A DNA stretch of 64,000 bases, from contig JAGAVZ010000263.1 of assembly GCA_017941635.1 (NCBI GenBank), forward strand, positions 27,368 through 91,367. The letters are read 5' to 3'. Numbering within the stretch: position 1 is the first letter of the stretch; every line of letters begins with the position of its first letter. The position numbers and the translations under genes were made by a program. The notes beneath the pieces were generated by a model, which was not told where the DNA came from, ran no database searches, and worked only from the letters and a program-made list of their open reading frames with translations. Positions 11,146-20,575 of this stretch are shown here, one piece after another. This DNA comes from Cellulosilyticum sp. Its GTDB lineage: Bacteria > Bacillota > Clostridia > Lachnospirales > Cellulosilyticaceae.

Positions 11146-11235
11146 TTATCCCGAAATAATATGGCCAAGCTTATGAACCAGAGCAGATAAAAAGTAACAC
11201 AATATGGTGCTAAGTAAAAGAATAATGGTCTGCAT
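11146..11235 (-). CDS. 29-residue hydrophobic peptide, possible M50-type protease remnant
   Basis: The frame MQTIILLLSTILCYFLSALV is followed by HKLGHIISG and a stop. A well-placed AAGGAG lies 5 nt before the ATG. The ending resembles the first helix of small M50-like membrane proteases, where the zinc motif would read HELGH. Here the glutamate is lysine and the protein stops at once. It could be a truncated relic, or a genuine small membrane peptide translated from the good ribosome site. Nothing nearby explains its role. Confidence 0.4.
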   Translation of the reverse strand: MQTIILLLSTILCYFLSALVHKLGHIISG

Positions 11236-11527
11236 AGATGGCTCCTTAAAATATGTAAATGATAATATAAATTTACAGTATTTAATTGATAATGGCAATA
11301 ATTTGTGTGTCAAGACATTTAGGTATAGATTGAAATTATAACGTGTCATGGTTTTTTGAGATTATACAGGAGAGCAAAGAGCCTATATACTGTACTTATC
11401 AATTGAAGTAAGAAAACAAATCTATTTACTAGGAATTTGATGGCTTATGCTAAATGGGGATTGAAGGCATTAATTTCCTAGGCAATAAATTATGGGAAAA
11501 TAGAAAAAGAGATGGGAGATTGAGAGT

Positions 11528-12835
11528 ATGAGTAAAAAAACATATGCACAAAGAAATTTAAAATTTGAGACATTACAACTACATGTGGGGCAAGAACAAG
11601 CAGATCCAGTAACAGGAGCAAGAGCGGTACCAATTTATCAAACCTCTTCATATGTCTTTAGAGATAGTGAACATGCACAGGCACGATTTAATCTATCAGA
11701 TGCAGGCAATATCTATGGTAGATTAACCAATCCTACAGAAGATATTTTTGAAAGAAGAATTGCAGCACTTGAAGGAGGTGTGGCAGCATTAGCAGTTGCA
11801 TCTGGTGCAGCAGCCATTTCATATACAATCCAAAGCCTAGCACAAAATGGAGACCATATTGTAGCAGCTAAAAATATTTATGGCGGGACCTATAATTTAC
11901 TAGCGCATACATTACCTCAATATGGAATTACAGCGACCTTTGTCAATCCATTTGACGAAGAAGAAGTAAGAAATGCCATTCAGGAAAATACTAAAGGACT
12001 CTTTATTGAAACATTAGGCAATCCACATTCAGAAGTTGTGGATATAGAAGGCTTAGCAAAGATTGCTCACGAACATAACATTCCAATAGTCATAGATAAT
12101 ACTTTTGCAACACCATATCTTGTAAGGCCAATAGAATATGGTGCGGATATTGTCATCCATTCTGCAACTAAGTTTATTGGTGGTCATGGAACGACTATCG
12201 GTGGTGTCATTATTGATAGTGGCAAGTTTGATTGGGAGGCATCAGGTAAATTCCCTTCATTAACAGAGCCAAATCCAAGCTATCATGGAGTTAGCTTTAC
12301 AAAAGCAGTAGGTGCAGCGGCTTTTGTAACCAAGATTAGAGCCATTTTATTAAGAGATACAGGCGCAACTTTATCACCATTCCATGCCTTTTTCTTCTTA
12401 CAAGGATTAGAAACTCTTTCACTTAGAGTAGAGCGCCATGTAGAAAATGCCCTTAAGGTTGTTCAGTATTTAAATCAGCATCCACAAGTAGAAGCTGTAC
12501 ATCATCCATCGGTGTCTAAGGATGGTTTACAGCAAGAACTTTATAAAAAATATTTACCAAATGGTGGTGGTTCAATCTTTACCTTTGAAATTAAAGGAGA
12601 TGCCAATAAAGCAAAAGCCTTTATTGACCATTTAGAACTCTTTTCACTACTGGCCAATGTAGCAGATGTGAAATCCTTGGTTATTCATCCAGCCTCTACC
12701 ACGCATTCACAACTTAATGAGGCAGAATTATTAGAGCAAGGTATTAAGCCAAATACAATTCGTTTATCTATAGGAACAGAGCATATTGAGGATATTATAG
12801 AAGACCTTGAAGAAGCTTTTAAAGCAGTAAGATAA
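11528..12835 (+). CDS. metY: O-acetylhomoserine sulfhydrylase
   Basis: This 435-residue PLP enzyme belongs to the Cys/Met metabolism family. The N-terminal [15 protein letters not shown] and [18 protein letters not shown] are typical of O-acetylhomoserine aminocarboxypropyltransferases. Lys215 in [15 protein letters not shown] is the PLP lysine. The C-terminal [14 protein letters not shown] and [13 protein letters not shown] also fit. It makes homocysteine from O-acetylhomoserine and sulfide, the substrate of the methyltransferase fusion encoded 590 bp upstream, so the two form a methionine pathway cluster. GGGAGATTGAGAGT precedes the ATG. No S-box or T-box was recognised in front of it. Confidence 0.94.
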   Translation: MSKKTYAQRNLKFETLQLHVGQEQADPVTGARAVPIYQTSSYVFRDSEHAQARFNLSDAGNIYGRLTNPTEDIFERRIAALEGGVAALAVASGAAAISYTIQSLAQNGDHIVAAKNIYGGTYNLLAHTLPQYGITATFVNPFDEEEVRNAIQENTKGLFIETLGNPHSEVVDIEGLAKIAHEHNIPIVIDNTFATPYLVRPIEYGADIVIHSATKFIGGHGTTIGGVIIDSGKFDWEASGKFPSLTEPNPSYHGVSFTKAVGAAAFVTKIRAILLRDTGATLSPFHAFFFLQGLETLSLRVERHVENALKVVQYLNQHPQVEAVHHPSVSKDGLQQELYKKYLPNGGGSIFTFEIKGDANKAKAFIDHLELFSLLANVADVKSLVIHPASTTHSQLNEAELLEQGIKPNTIRLSIGTEHIEDIIEDLEEAFKAVR

Positions 12836-12874
12836 GTGATGGAATATAGTACGATATTGAAAGGATAGAATTTT

Positions 12875-12906
12875 TAGCGTAGCAGAGATGACTGTTACGC
12901 TATTTT
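12875..12906 (+). terminator. metY terminator
   Basis: TAGCGTAGCAG (12875-12885) pairs with CTGTTACGCTA (12892-12902) and is followed by TTTT. Confidence 0.75.
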
Positions 12907-13075
12907 AATGTAATCAAATCTAAAGAAAGAATATAATACACTAAACTAGATTTCTTATATCACAAGGCAATAAAAATTTTTCATTTTAAGACACATAGTT
13001 GTTTTTATATAATTGAAAAGGTTGTATAATTTAATAAATAAATAGAATTTTTGTTCAAAGTGATAGGAGGATATA

Positions 13076-14071
13076 ATGTACATAGCAAATAATGAAAGAT
13101 ATAGTAAAATGAAGTACAATCGTTGTGGAAAAAGTGGATTAAAATTACCAGCAGTTTCACTTGGGCTATGGCACAATTTTGGGAGTAAAGATTCCTTTGA
13201 TAATATTGTGGATATGTGCACCACAGCCTTTGACGCAGGGATTACACATTTTGACTTAGCCAATAATTATGGCCCTGTAGATGGGAGTGCGGAAGAGAAC
13301 TTTGGTAGAGTGTTGGCCAAAGAGTTTAAGCCTTATCGAGATGAAATGGTAATTTCTACAAAAGCAGGCTATTATATGTGGCCAGGTCCTTATGGGGATT
13401 GGGGCTCAAGAAAGTATTTAATCTCTAGCTTAGACCAGAGTTTAAAAAGAATGGGACTAGATTATGTTGATATCTTTTATCACCATCGACCAGATCCAGA
13501 AACACCATTAGAAGAAACCATGCTTGCATTAGATGCCATTGTAAAAAGTGGAAAAGCTCTTTATGTAGGAATTTCAAATTACAACAAAGTACAAACACAA
13601 GCAGCTATGGAGATTTTAAAAGAACTCAAAACACCATTCATTATCAATCAACGTAAGTATTCTATGTTTGAACGTAATATTGAAGAAGATGGTTTAAAAC
13701 ACTTTGCAGCAGAAAATGGATGTGGCATTATTGCTTTTTGTCCATTGGCACAAGGCTTGTTAACCAATAAATACTTAAATGGGATTCCAGAAGATAGCCG
13801 TATCAAGAAAGATGGACGTTTCTTAAAAGAAGGTGATGTCAATGAAGCACGTATGAAGCAAATTCATGCCTTAAATCAAATTGCAGTAGGTAGAGGGCAA
13901 ACCTTAGCACAAATGGCACTTAGCTGGATTTTACGTGATGATCAGGTAACAAGTGTACTTATTGGTGCATCTAGATCACAACAAATCTTAGAAAATGTAA
14001 AAATTGTAGAACAGGAAAGATTAACTCAGGAAGAGATTGCAATGATAGAAAGTATATTAGGAAATAAATAG
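13076..14071 (+). CDS. Aldo/keto reductase, YghZ-like
   Basis: The 331-residue protein opens MYIANNERYSKMKYNRCGKS and continues LKLPAVSLGLWHNFG, almost the signature of E. coli YghZ (L-glyceraldehyde 3-phosphate reductase). The AKR tetrad is visible: Asp and Tyr in FDLANNYGP, Lys in VISTKAGYYMWPGPYGDWGS, and His in IFYHHRPDPETP. The likely role is NADPH-dependent reduction of small aldehydes such as methylglyoxal or L-G3P. That is family knowledge; the substrate here is not proven. AGGAGG sits 6 nt before the ATG, and TATAAT lies at about 13023. The gene end abuts a remnant of a chemoreceptor gene. Confidence 0.92.
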   Translation: MYIANNERYSKMKYNRCGKSGLKLPAVSLGLWHNFGSKDSFDNIVDMCTTAFDAGITHFDLANNYGPVDGSAEENFGRVLAKEFKPYRDEMVISTKAGYYMWPGPYGDWGSRKYLISSLDQSLKRMGLDYVDIFYHHRPDPETPLEETMLALDAIVKSGKALYVGISNYNKVQTQAAMEILKELKTPFIINQRKYSMFERNIEEDGLKHFAAENGCGIIAFCPLAQGLLTNKYLNGIPEDSRIKKDGRFLKEGDVNEARMKQIHALNQIAVGRGQTLAQMALSWILRDDQVTSVLIGASRSQQILENVKIVEQERLTQEEIAMIESILGNK

Positions 14072-14072
14072 C

Positions 14073-14228
14073 ATAAAACAAATGAGTGAAAGTGTAGAAA
14101 CAACTACATCAGCTATGGAGAAGATTTCAGTAAGTAGTAGTGAATTAGGTAGCAGTATTGAAAGTATTGTTACTTCCTATCAAGAAATCCACAAAGTTTG
14201 TGAAAAGCTGGATAACCTTCAAAAATAA
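14073..14228 (+). pseudogene. C-terminal remnant of a chemoreceptor gene
   Basis: About 50 codons ending at TAA 14226-14228 read SIKQMSESVETTTSAMEKIS and onward through SSELGSSIESIVTSYQEIHK. This serine/threonine-rich heptad pattern is typical of the last helix of a methyl-accepting chemotaxis protein. There is no ribosome site and no signalling tip. It begins two bases after the aldo/keto reductase stop in another frame, so the rest of the receptor gene was apparently deleted when the reductase took its place. A transcription terminator still follows. Confidence 0.7.
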
Positions 14229-14246
14229 AGTGGAATAGAATGATTT

Positions 14247-14287
14247 TTAAGAGGAAAGCAGATAACCTAAAAGCTTTCCTCTTTTTG
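14247..14287 (+). terminator. Terminator after the chemoreceptor remnant
   Basis: AAGAGGAAAGC pairs with GCTTTCCTCTT and runs into a T-tract. From 14288 to 14500 nothing recognisable is present. Confidence 0.8.
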
Positions 14288-14503
14288 CATTTAAAGATGG
14301 TAGAATAAGCTACTTTAAGAATTATATATCAAGCTTATAATAGTTCTAGCGTTAGGGTATAGATGAAACATTTTAATCTCAAACTTATGCACCACTATTC
14401 ATTTCTAAGTAAGAGATTATGGACTATGAATAAGTAAATTTCTTAATTTGTTTATCTATAAATATAAGCGAATTCGGAAAGAAAATAAATAATCAAAATA
14501 GTA

Positions 14504-14557
14504 TTGACAAAAAAGTCGTAACGACCTATATTTATATCAATAATAAGTCGAGTCGAC
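14504..14557 (+). promoter_or_regulatory. padR promoter with two operators
   Basis: TTGACA (14504-14509) and TATATT (14527-14532) are 17 bp apart. GTCGTAACGAC (14515-14525) fills the spacer. A second dyad, GTCGAGTCGAC (14547-14557), lies just downstream of the start point, 32 bp centre to centre (about three helical turns). Both sites share AAGTCG-N3-CGACCTATA. This is the expected architecture for autorepression by the adjacent PadR protein. Confidence 0.75.
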
Positions 14558-14573
14558 CTATAGGAGGGGCAAT

Positions 14574-15116
14574 ATGATTGAGTACATTATTTTAGGCTTG
14601 TTGTATGTAAAGGCAAGAAGTGGCTATGAAATCAAAAAGACTATTGAAGAAAATATCTCTATGTTTTATAGAGCGAGTAATGGCAGTATTTATCCAGCTC
14701 TTAGAAAGCTTGAGCAGAAGAGATGGATTAATATGAACATAGATACGGCAAGTTCTAGGGAAAAAAAGATTTATAAGGTGACCGAAGAGGGACAAGAGAT
14801 TTTTAAACAATGGCTAGAACAACCAATTCAATATACAGCGAGTAATGGGCAAGAATGTGTAAAGGTGTTTTTCTATGATTTGTTAGAAGAAACAAAAAGA
14901 CTAGAGCTTTTGACAGCATTAGAAGAAAGTATTAAGGAGTCATTAAAAGAACTTTATGGATTTAGGGAGCAATGCAAGGCAGCAGGTTATGAGGAAAAGC
15001 GTTATTACAGAATGAGTACTTTATATTATGGCATAGGTATTGGTGAGGGAACATTAAGATGGTGTCAATCTATTAAAGAACAGAGGGAATTAAGTTTGAT
15101 GATAGAAGGGGAGTAG
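14574..15116 (+). CDS. PadR-family transcriptional repressor
   Basis: The 180-residue protein begins MIEYIILGLLYVKARSGYEI, the PadR winged-helix signature. It continues with YRASNGSIYPALRKLEQKRW, the recognition helix and wing, and YKVTEEGQEIFKQWL. The C-terminal 90 residues are the helical dimerisation part, as in PadR-s2/Vir-type members. PadR repressors normally bind dyad operators in their own promoter and are released by small molecules such as phenolics. Two matching dyads overlap the promoter here. GGAGGGG precedes the ATG. The next gene starts 6 nt later, so the regulator almost certainly controls the EFR1-type protein as an operon. Confidence 0.93.
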   Translation: MIEYIILGLLYVKARSGYEIKKTIEENISMFYRASNGSIYPALRKLEQKRWINMNIDTASSREKKIYKVTEEGQEIFKQWLEQPIQYTASNGQECVKVFFYDLLEETKRLELLTALEESIKESLKELYGFREQCKAAGYEEKRYYRMSTLYYGIGIGEGTLRWCQSIKEQRELSLMIEGE

Positions 15117-15122
15117 GAGATT

Positions 15123-15887
15123 ATGATTTTTTATTTTAGTGGGACAGGAAATTCTTTGTATGCAGCACAGACAATTGCAAAAGAGCAACAAGAACAAGTA
15201 ATTTCGATTGCGAAGGCAATCCAAAATCAAGAATATTGTTATGAAGTAAAAGAAAGTGAAGCGATAGGATTTTGTTATCCTGTTCATGGATGGAGACCAC
15301 CAAGCATCGTACTTGAGTTTATCCAAAAGCTAGAATTAAAAGGTTATAAGGGGCAGTATATTTATTCTGTTTTAACTTGTGGAGGCACATGGGAGTATAC
15401 TTGTGAGTTTTTAAATAAAGCTTTAAAAGCTAAAGGATGGCAATTAAGTGGAGATTATAAATTAAAAATGCCACATAACTTTATTACAATGAGTGAGCCT
15501 AATTCACTGGAGTATACAGCAGAAAAATTAGCAACTGCTAAAAAACAATTAATCCTCTATAATGAACAAATTAAAAGACATGAAGTGAATTATAAAAAGC
15601 AAAGACATTCAGTATTTAAATCCTATATTTTGGGTGGACTATTACTATCTTTGGGAAAATCAGAAAAGCCATTTTATGTGATGGATGGTTGCAAAGGATG
15701 TGGATTATGTGTGAAAGCGTGCCCTATGAATTTAATCGAATTAAAAGATGGGAAACCCTATTGGAATCCAGGTTGTCAGCAATGCTTAGGCTGTATCAAT
15801 AGATGTCCTCAAAATGCGATTCAGTATGGCAAAAACACAGAAGGTAGAAGACGAGTAGTTAATCCGGATTGTAAATTTGACGATTGA
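15123..15887 (+). CDS. EFR1-type flavodoxin/ferredoxin fusion protein
   Basis: The 254-residue protein has an N-terminal flavodoxin-like domain with the FMN-phosphate loop FSGTGNSLYAAQTIA. Its C-terminal ferredoxin domain has two [4Fe-4S] motifs, CKGCGLCVKACP and CQQCLGCINRCP. This is the EFR1 (EF-hand-like ferredoxin/flavodoxin) family found in anaerobes, presumed to shuttle electrons between the FMN and the clusters. It is co-transcribed with the PadR gene six bases upstream (SD GGGGAGTAGGAG), suggesting induction by a compound sensed by PadR. The electron partner is unknown. Confidence 0.88.
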   Translation: MIFYFSGTGNSLYAAQTIAKEQQEQVISIAKAIQNQEYCYEVKESEAIGFCYPVHGWRPPSIVLEFIQKLELKGYKGQYIYSVLTCGGTWEYTCEFLNKALKAKGWQLSGDYKLKMPHNFITMSEPNSLEYTAEKLATAKKQLILYNEQIKRHEVNYKKQRHSVFKSYILGGLLLSLGKSEKPFYVMDGCKGCGLCVKACPMNLIELKDGKPYWNPGCQQCLGCINRCPQNAIQYGKNTEGRRRVVNPDCKFDD

Positions 15888-15986
15888 TGAAAGTATAGGA
15901 AATCACATTGAACTTAAAAAATCTCCATAGCATAATAAGTTTAAACGATAATTGAGCATAAATAGAATGTTTATGGAGGGGATAAA

Positions 15987-17099
15987 ATGGAGCTTAAAGA
16001 CTATACTTTAGAGGAAATTCAAGAAATAAAGGTACTAGGGAGAACAACCAAAAACAGAGAGCCACTCACACTATTTTGGACAGGAAGTGGGATAGAATGT
16101 AATATTAAGGCCAGTGAATTATGGGTAGAAGTTGAAGTAGATTATGAAGAATATGAGCCTTGGGTAAGTGTAGTTGTAAATGGTGCTTATATCAGTAGAC
16201 AAATGTTAGATAAAGGAAGAAAATGGATTTGTTTATTTAGAGGCATGACACAAGATAAGGTAAAAAATATTAAGTTTTTAAAAGAAGTGCAGGCGATGTC
16301 AGCAGATGACAAGCATTGCTTACAGATTCATGCCGTGCGTACAGATGGGACTTTCTTACCTGTGGAGGAAAAGGCATACAAGCTAGAATTTATAGGAGAT
16401 AGTATTACTTCAGGAGAAGGAAGTATGGGGGTAATTTTAGAAGAAGATTGGATTTCCATGTGGTTTAGTACACAAAACAATTATGCAAGAATGACAGCAG
16501 ATAGCCTTGGGGCGGAATATCGTATTCTTTCGCAAAGTGGATGGGGCGTTTATACATCATGGGATAATAACCCTAAAGCGGCACTGCCATTATACTATGA
16601 GAAGATATGTGGTGTGATTAAAGGAGAAAAAAATAAGGCATTAGGTGCCAATGAGCCAAATGATTTCAATGCTTGGCAGCCAGATGTAGTGATTATTAAT
16701 TTGGGAACAAATGATGGTGGAGCGTTTCATTCACCAGAATGGAAAGACCCAAGTACAGGAAAACTTTACAAGCAACGTTTAAATGAAGACGGCATCTTTA
16801 ATGAAGAGGACCTTACTCATTTTAAAGAAGCTGTGATAGAGTTTTTAACTCAGCTTAGGAAATACAATCCTAAGGCACAGCTGTTATGGATTTATGGTAT
16901 GCTGGGAAGGCCGATGCTTGATGCAATTCAAGAAAGCATTGACCAGTATAAAATACAAGAAGAAGATGAAAAAGTAGCATTTTTACTATTACCAGATACC
17001 AATAGTGAAACGGTAGGCGCTAGACAACATCCTGGCGTGCGCGCACATCAAGCTGCAGCTAGTGTTTTAATAGAATGGTTTGAAAGATATCTCATATAA
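15987..17099 (+). CDS. SGNH/GDSL carbohydrate esterase, CE2-like
   Basis: The 370-residue protein has an N-terminal jelly-roll-like region (about 1-125) and an SGNH hydrolase domain. The nucleophile is Ser139 in FIGDSITSGEG, the oxyanion segment is VIINLGTNDGG, and His348 lies in RQHPGVRAHQ. This two-part layout matches CE2 acetyl esterases, which remove acetyl groups from xylan or glucomannan. There is no signal peptide, so it may work on imported acetylated oligosaccharides in the cytoplasm. That fits with the GH43 enzyme at 33.9 kb. GGAGGGG precedes the ATG. No terminator is evident after it. Confidence 0.85.
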   Translation: MELKDYTLEEIQEIKVLGRTTKNREPLTLFWTGSGIECNIKASELWVEVEVDYEEYEPWVSVVVNGAYISRQMLDKGRKWICLFRGMTQDKVKNIKFLKEVQAMSADDKHCLQIHAVRTDGTFLPVEEKAYKLEFIGDSITSGEGSMGVILEEDWISMWFSTQNNYARMTADSLGAEYRILSQSGWGVYTSWDNNPKAALPLYYEKICGVIKGEKNKALGANEPNDFNAWQPDVVIINLGTNDGGAFHSPEWKDPSTGKLYKQRLNEDGIFNEEDLTHFKEAVIEFLTQLRKYNPKAQLLWIYGMLGRPMLDAIQESIDQYKIQEEDEKVAFLLLPDTNSETVGARQHPGVRAHQAAASVLIEWFERYLI

Positions 17100-17159
17100 C
17101 AAAGTAAATATTAAGGGACTAGTATAAATTATGGTGATTAATGTGTTTAAAGAGTTGTA

Positions 17160-17429
17160 TTATTTAATGACTAATGATACGTAGTTTTCACCATCTTGTG
17201 TAGTTGTTCGATTGTAGACATGTTTACCAATGATGCTACGTAGTTTTTGGATATCTTCTAAATCTGGTGAAGCAAATTCATAGTAACAAGTTATATTGCT
17301 TTTGCTATTTAGTTCTTCATAGAAGTCTGAGATATGTACATAAAATTGGTCGAGTAAATTTTCTAATGGATATTGAGAGATAAAAGAATAGCTATGTAGC
17401 GGATAAGGGGGGAGCATTTTGAAAGGCAT
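17160..17429 (-). CDS. Hypothetical protein, 89 residues
   Basis: The minus-strand frame encodes a protein ending YYEFASPDLEDIQKLRSIIG..YVSLVIK, with normal-looking composition and no membrane segment. I do not recognise a family. There is no strong ribosome site before either methionine (17429 or a few codons in). It faces the CE2-like gene and lies downstream of the oad terminator. It may be intact or a remnant. Confidence 0.5.
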   Translation of the reverse strand: MPFKMLPPYPLHSYSFISQYPLENLLDQFYVHISDFYEELNSKSNITCYYEFASPDLEDIQKLRSIIGKHVYNRTTTQDGENYVSLVIK

Positions 17430-17465
17430 ATTAAAATCTATTCTACATTAGATAATAAGTTACAA

Positions 17466-17509
17466 GATAAAAAATACGGGATAGCTAAATGTCTATCCCG
17501 TATTTTTTA
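17466..17509 (-). terminator. Terminator of the oad operon
   Basis: ATACGGGATAG pairs perfectly with CTATCCCGTAT around CTAAATGT. A-rich and T-rich flanks on the two sides let it act in both directions. It lies 10 bp past the oadA stop on the minus strand. Confidence 0.85.
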
Positions 17510-17519
17510 TTGATTTATT

Positions 17520-18974
17520 TTATTGAGATACGTCTTGTACATAGAGTACACGAACGCCATCAGATGTTACGCTTGTTTGAGCAGCTGTTTCTTTTTTTGC
17601 AGCTGGAGCAGTAGGTGTTGGTGCTGCCACGCGTCCATCTCTTACATCAAAGAATTTTCTAGCCACTTGTGGGAATAAAGCGTAGCTAAGTACATCTTCT
17701 TCTGATTTAGCCACATCTTTACATTCTTCTTTGATTTTATCAAGTTCAGGAGCAAGAAGGTCAGCTGGTCTACATGTGATGACTTCATCATCACCAATAG
17801 CTTTCTTTCTTACTTCTTCGTTTACTTCGCCAGGAAGTTGACCATACTCACCTCTAAGAACTGCTTTAGATTCTTTAGGGAATACTTTGTATCTTTCGCC
17901 AGAAAGGACATTGAATACTGCTTGAGTACCAACAATTTGGCTTGATGGTGTAACAAGTGGTGGATAACCAAAGTCTTTTCTAACTCTTGGAACTTCTGCT
18001 AATACATCATAGTATTTGTCTTCTGCATTAGCTTGTTTGAGTTGAGAAATAAGGTTAGAAAGCATACCACCTGGTACTTGGTAAAGTAATGCATTACCAT
18101 CAACATTAAGTACTTTAGGATCAAGGCTACCTTCAGCTTTAAGTTTATCAGCTACTTTTCTGAAGTGAGCAGCAGCTTCACTTAATTTTGTAAGGTCTAA
18201 ACCTGTATCATATTCTGTACCTTGAAGTGTTGCAACAAGGGCTTCTGTTGTTGGGTTTGATGTACCATTAGCAAGTGGAGAAAGTGCACAGTCTACAATA
18301 TCTACACCAGCTTGGATTGCCATAAGATATGTCATATCACCAGTACCTGAAGTATTGTGTGTATGAAGGTGAATTGGTACATCTAAGTTTTCTTTTAATT
18401 TTTTCACTAATTGATATGCATCAAATGGAAGAAGAAGGTTAGCCATATCTTTGATACAGATAACATCTGCACCGATTTTAACCATATCTTCAGCGAGTTT
18501 TACGAAGTAATCAATGCTATGAACAGGGCTTGTTGTGTAGCTGAAAGCAAGTTCACAAGTACCACCATATTCTTTTACGTATTTTGCAGCAGCAGCAACG
18601 TTTCTTGGGTCGTTGAGTGCATCGAAGATACGTACAACATCAATACCATTTTCAATTGATTTTTTACAGAAAGCTTCTACCACATCATCTGCATAGTGTT
18701 TATAGCCTAAAAGGTTTTGTCCACGAAGAAGCATTTGAAGTGGTGTGTTTGGCATTGCTTTCTTTAATGTACGAAGTCTTTCCCATGGATCTTCGTTTAA
18801 AAAACGCATACATGAGTCAAATGTTGCGCCACCCCAACATTCAAGTGACCAATATCCCATTTTATCAAGCATTTCACAAGCAGGAAGCATATCTTCAATA
18901 CGCATTCTTGTAGCAGCTTGTGATTGATGCGCATCTCTTAAAATTGTATCTGTAATTCTAACTTGTTTACCCAT
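17520..18974 (-). CDS. oadA: Oxaloacetate decarboxylase alpha subunit (carboxyltransferase)
   Basis: The 484-residue protein opens KQVRITDTILRDAHQSQAAT, the HMGL-like TIM barrel. It also has WGGATFDSCMRFLNEDPWER, the metal-ligand loop HLHTHNTSGTGD, and the DALNDPRN segment. These are signatures of the carboxyltransferase of oxaloacetate decarboxylase and pyruvate carboxylase. It transfers CO2 from oxaloacetate to the biotin of the separate carrier encoded upstream. The C-terminus has a short Pro/Ala linker (PTPTAPAAKKE) and stops without a biotin motif, so the carrier role is covered by the neighbouring gene. It is last in a four-gene leftward operon, 16 nt after oadB. Confidence 0.92.
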   Translation of the reverse strand: MGKQVRITDTILRDAHQSQAATRMRIEDMLPACEMLDKMGYWSLECWGGATFDSCMRFLNEDPWERLRTLKKAMPNTPLQMLLRGQNLLGYKHYADDVVEAFCKKSIENGIDVVRIFDALNDPRNVAAAAKYVKEYGGTCELAFSYTTSPVHSIDYFVKLAEDMVKIGADVICIKDMANLLLPFDAYQLVKKLKENLDVPIHLHTHNTSGTGDMTYLMAIQAGVDIVDCALSPLANGTSNPTTEALVATLQGTEYDTGLDLTKLSEAAAHFRKVADKLKAEGSLDPKVLNVDGNALLYQVPGGMLSNLISQLKQANAEDKYYDVLAEVPRVRKDFGYPPLVTPSSQIVGTQAVFNVLSGERYKVFPKESKAVLRGEYGQLPGEVNEEVRKKAIGDDEVITCRPADLLAPELDKIKEECKDVAKSEEDVLSYALFPQVARKFFDVRDGRVAAPTPTAPAAKKETAAQTSVTSDGVRVLYVQDVSQ

Positions 18975-18990
18975 AATTTATGTTTCCTCC

Positions 18991-20163
18991 TTAACCGAAT
19001 AGTGCAAGTAATACACCGGCAGCAATCGCTGAACCGATTACACCAGCAACGTTAGGTCCCATAGCATGCATTAATAAGAAGTTTGAAGGTTCTTCTTTTT
19101 GACCAACCATTTGTGATACACGAGCAGCCATTGGAACAGCAGAAACACCAGCAGAACCAATGAGTGGGTTAATTTTTGTTTTAAGGAATAGGTTCATAAC
19201 TTTAGCAAGGATTAATCCACCAGCAGTACCTAAACCAAAGGCAATAACACCCATAGCAATGATTTTAATTGTTTCTAATCTTAAGAAGGTGTTTGCTGTA
19301 GCAGTTGCCCCTACAGAGATACCAAGGAAGATTGTAACAATGTTCATGAGTTCGTTTTGAACTGTTTTGCTTAAACGTTCTGCAACGCCTGATTCTTTGA
19401 ATAAGTTACCAAGCATTAAGCAACCAACAAGTGGTGCAGCAGATGGTACAAGAAGTGCTACGAATACAGTAATAACGATTGGGAAGATGATTTTTTCAAC
19501 TTTAGATACTGGTCTAAGTGCAACCATCTTAATCTTACGTTCTTCTGGAGTAGTAAGTGCTTTCATAATAGGTGGTTGAATAACTGGAACAAGTGCCATA
19601 TATGAATAAGCAGCTACGGCAATAGGTCCAAGAAGATGTGGTGCAAGTTTACTTGTAACGAAGATAGCTGTTGGACCATCAGCACCACCAATAATACCGA
19701 TTGAACTAGCTTCTGCTGGAGAAAAGCCCATATAGCGAGCAGCAATATATGTAACGAAAATACCAAGTTGTGCAGCAGCACCTAATAATAAACTTCTTGG
19801 ATTGGCAATAAGTGGAGCGAAGTCTGTCATAGCCCCTACACCAAGGAAGATTAAACATGGATAAATACCAAGTTTAACACCTAAATATAAGTAATCAATA
19901 AGACCTGGTGTAATCTCACCACTACCAAATAAATCCCAGTGAACATGACCATCAGCAAATAATGCTTCGTGGTAGATTTCTGCACCAGGAAGGTTCGTTA
20001 AAAGCATACCAAATGCAATAGGAAGTAAAAGTAAAGGTTCAAAACCTTTAGCAATTGCTAAATATAGTAAGATAAATGCTATAACGAACATGATTAATAC
20101 TTTAGGATCATTCGCAATAAGTGAAAATCCTGTTTGATTTATGAAATTCATAATAGTTTCCAT
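18991..20163 (-). CDS. oadB: Na+-pumping decarboxylase beta subunit
   Basis: The 390-residue integral membrane protein has about nine to eleven hydrophobic segments. It carries the highly conserved [20 protein letters not shown] and a C-terminal [17 protein letters not shown] followed by [19 protein letters not shown]. These are signatures of OadB/MmdB/GcdB. The subunit decarboxylates carboxybiotin and couples this to export of Na+. AGGAGG-type sequence precedes the start. Within the operon it follows the carrier gene by 33 nt and precedes oadA. Alternative substrates (methylmalonyl-CoA, glutaconyl-CoA) are unlikely because the alpha subunit is of the oxaloacetate/pyruvate type. Confidence 0.94.
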   Translation of the reverse strand: METIMNFINQTGFSLIANDPKVLIMFVIAFILLYLAIAKGFEPLLLLPIAFGMLLTNLPGAEIYHEALFADGHVHWDLFGSGEITPGLIDYLYLGVKLGIYPCLIFLGVGAMTDFAPLIANPRSLLLGAAAQLGIFVTYIAARYMGFSPAEASSIGIIGGADGPTAIFVTSKLAPHLLGPIAVAAYSYMALVPVIQPPIMKALTTPEERKIKMVALRPVSKVEKIIFPIVITVFVALLVPSAAPLVGCLMLGNLFKESGVAERLSKTVQNELMNIVTIFLGISVGATATANTFLRLETIKIIAMGVIAFGLGTAGGLILAKVMNLFLKTKINPLIGSAGVSAVPMAARVSQMVGQKEEPSNFLLMHAMGPNVAGVIGSAIAAGVLLALFG

Positions 20164-20196
20164 ATTAACATGTTCCTCCGATCGATACTAAGATAA

Positions 20197-20541
20197 TTAT
20201 TGAATCACACAAAGGATAGCGCCTGATTCTACAGTTGCTCCTTTAGTTGTATTAACAGATACGATTGTTCCATCAATTGGAGACATGATTTCGTTTTCCA
20301 TTTTCATAGCTTCAAGAATCATTAATACTTGTCCTTTTTTTACTGTATCACCATTTGATACGTTTACACTTAAGATATTTCCAGGCATTGGACTTGTGAT
20401 TTTTTCACCGCCACTAGGTGCAGCAGATTGTACTGGAGTGGCAGCTGGAGCTGGAGCAGCTGCTTTAGCTGTAGCTTCATCAATAAGTTCAATTGCGATT
20501 TCATAGTTATTTCCATTTACATTTACACGATATTTTTTCAT
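20197..20541 (-). CDS. Biotin carboxyl carrier protein of the Na+-pumping decarboxylase
   Basis: The 114-residue protein has a short N-terminal region (MKKYRVNVNG), a Pro/Ala-rich linker at about 29-43, and a biotinyl domain. The biotinylation motif EAMKMEN puts the modified lysine at position 80. It carries CO2 from OadA to OadB. In many species this domain is fused to the alpha subunit; here it is a separate gene placed between oadG and oadB, as in methylmalonyl-CoA decarboxylase (MmdC) clusters. It follows oadG by 34 nt. Confidence 0.92.
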   Translation of the reverse strand: MKKYRVNVNGNNYEIAIELIDEATAKAAAPAPAATPVQSAAPSGGEKITSPMPGNILSVNVSNGDTVKKGQVLMILEAMKMENEIMSPIDGTIVSVNTTKGATVESGAILCVIQ

Positions 20542-20575
20542 TTCGATTTCCCCTTTTAATTAAGTGTATTGGAAC

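Noticed and set aside
11349..11527. Possible SAM riboswitch before metY
   Set aside because: CTTATCA is present, but the conserved S-box core and pairing were not found.
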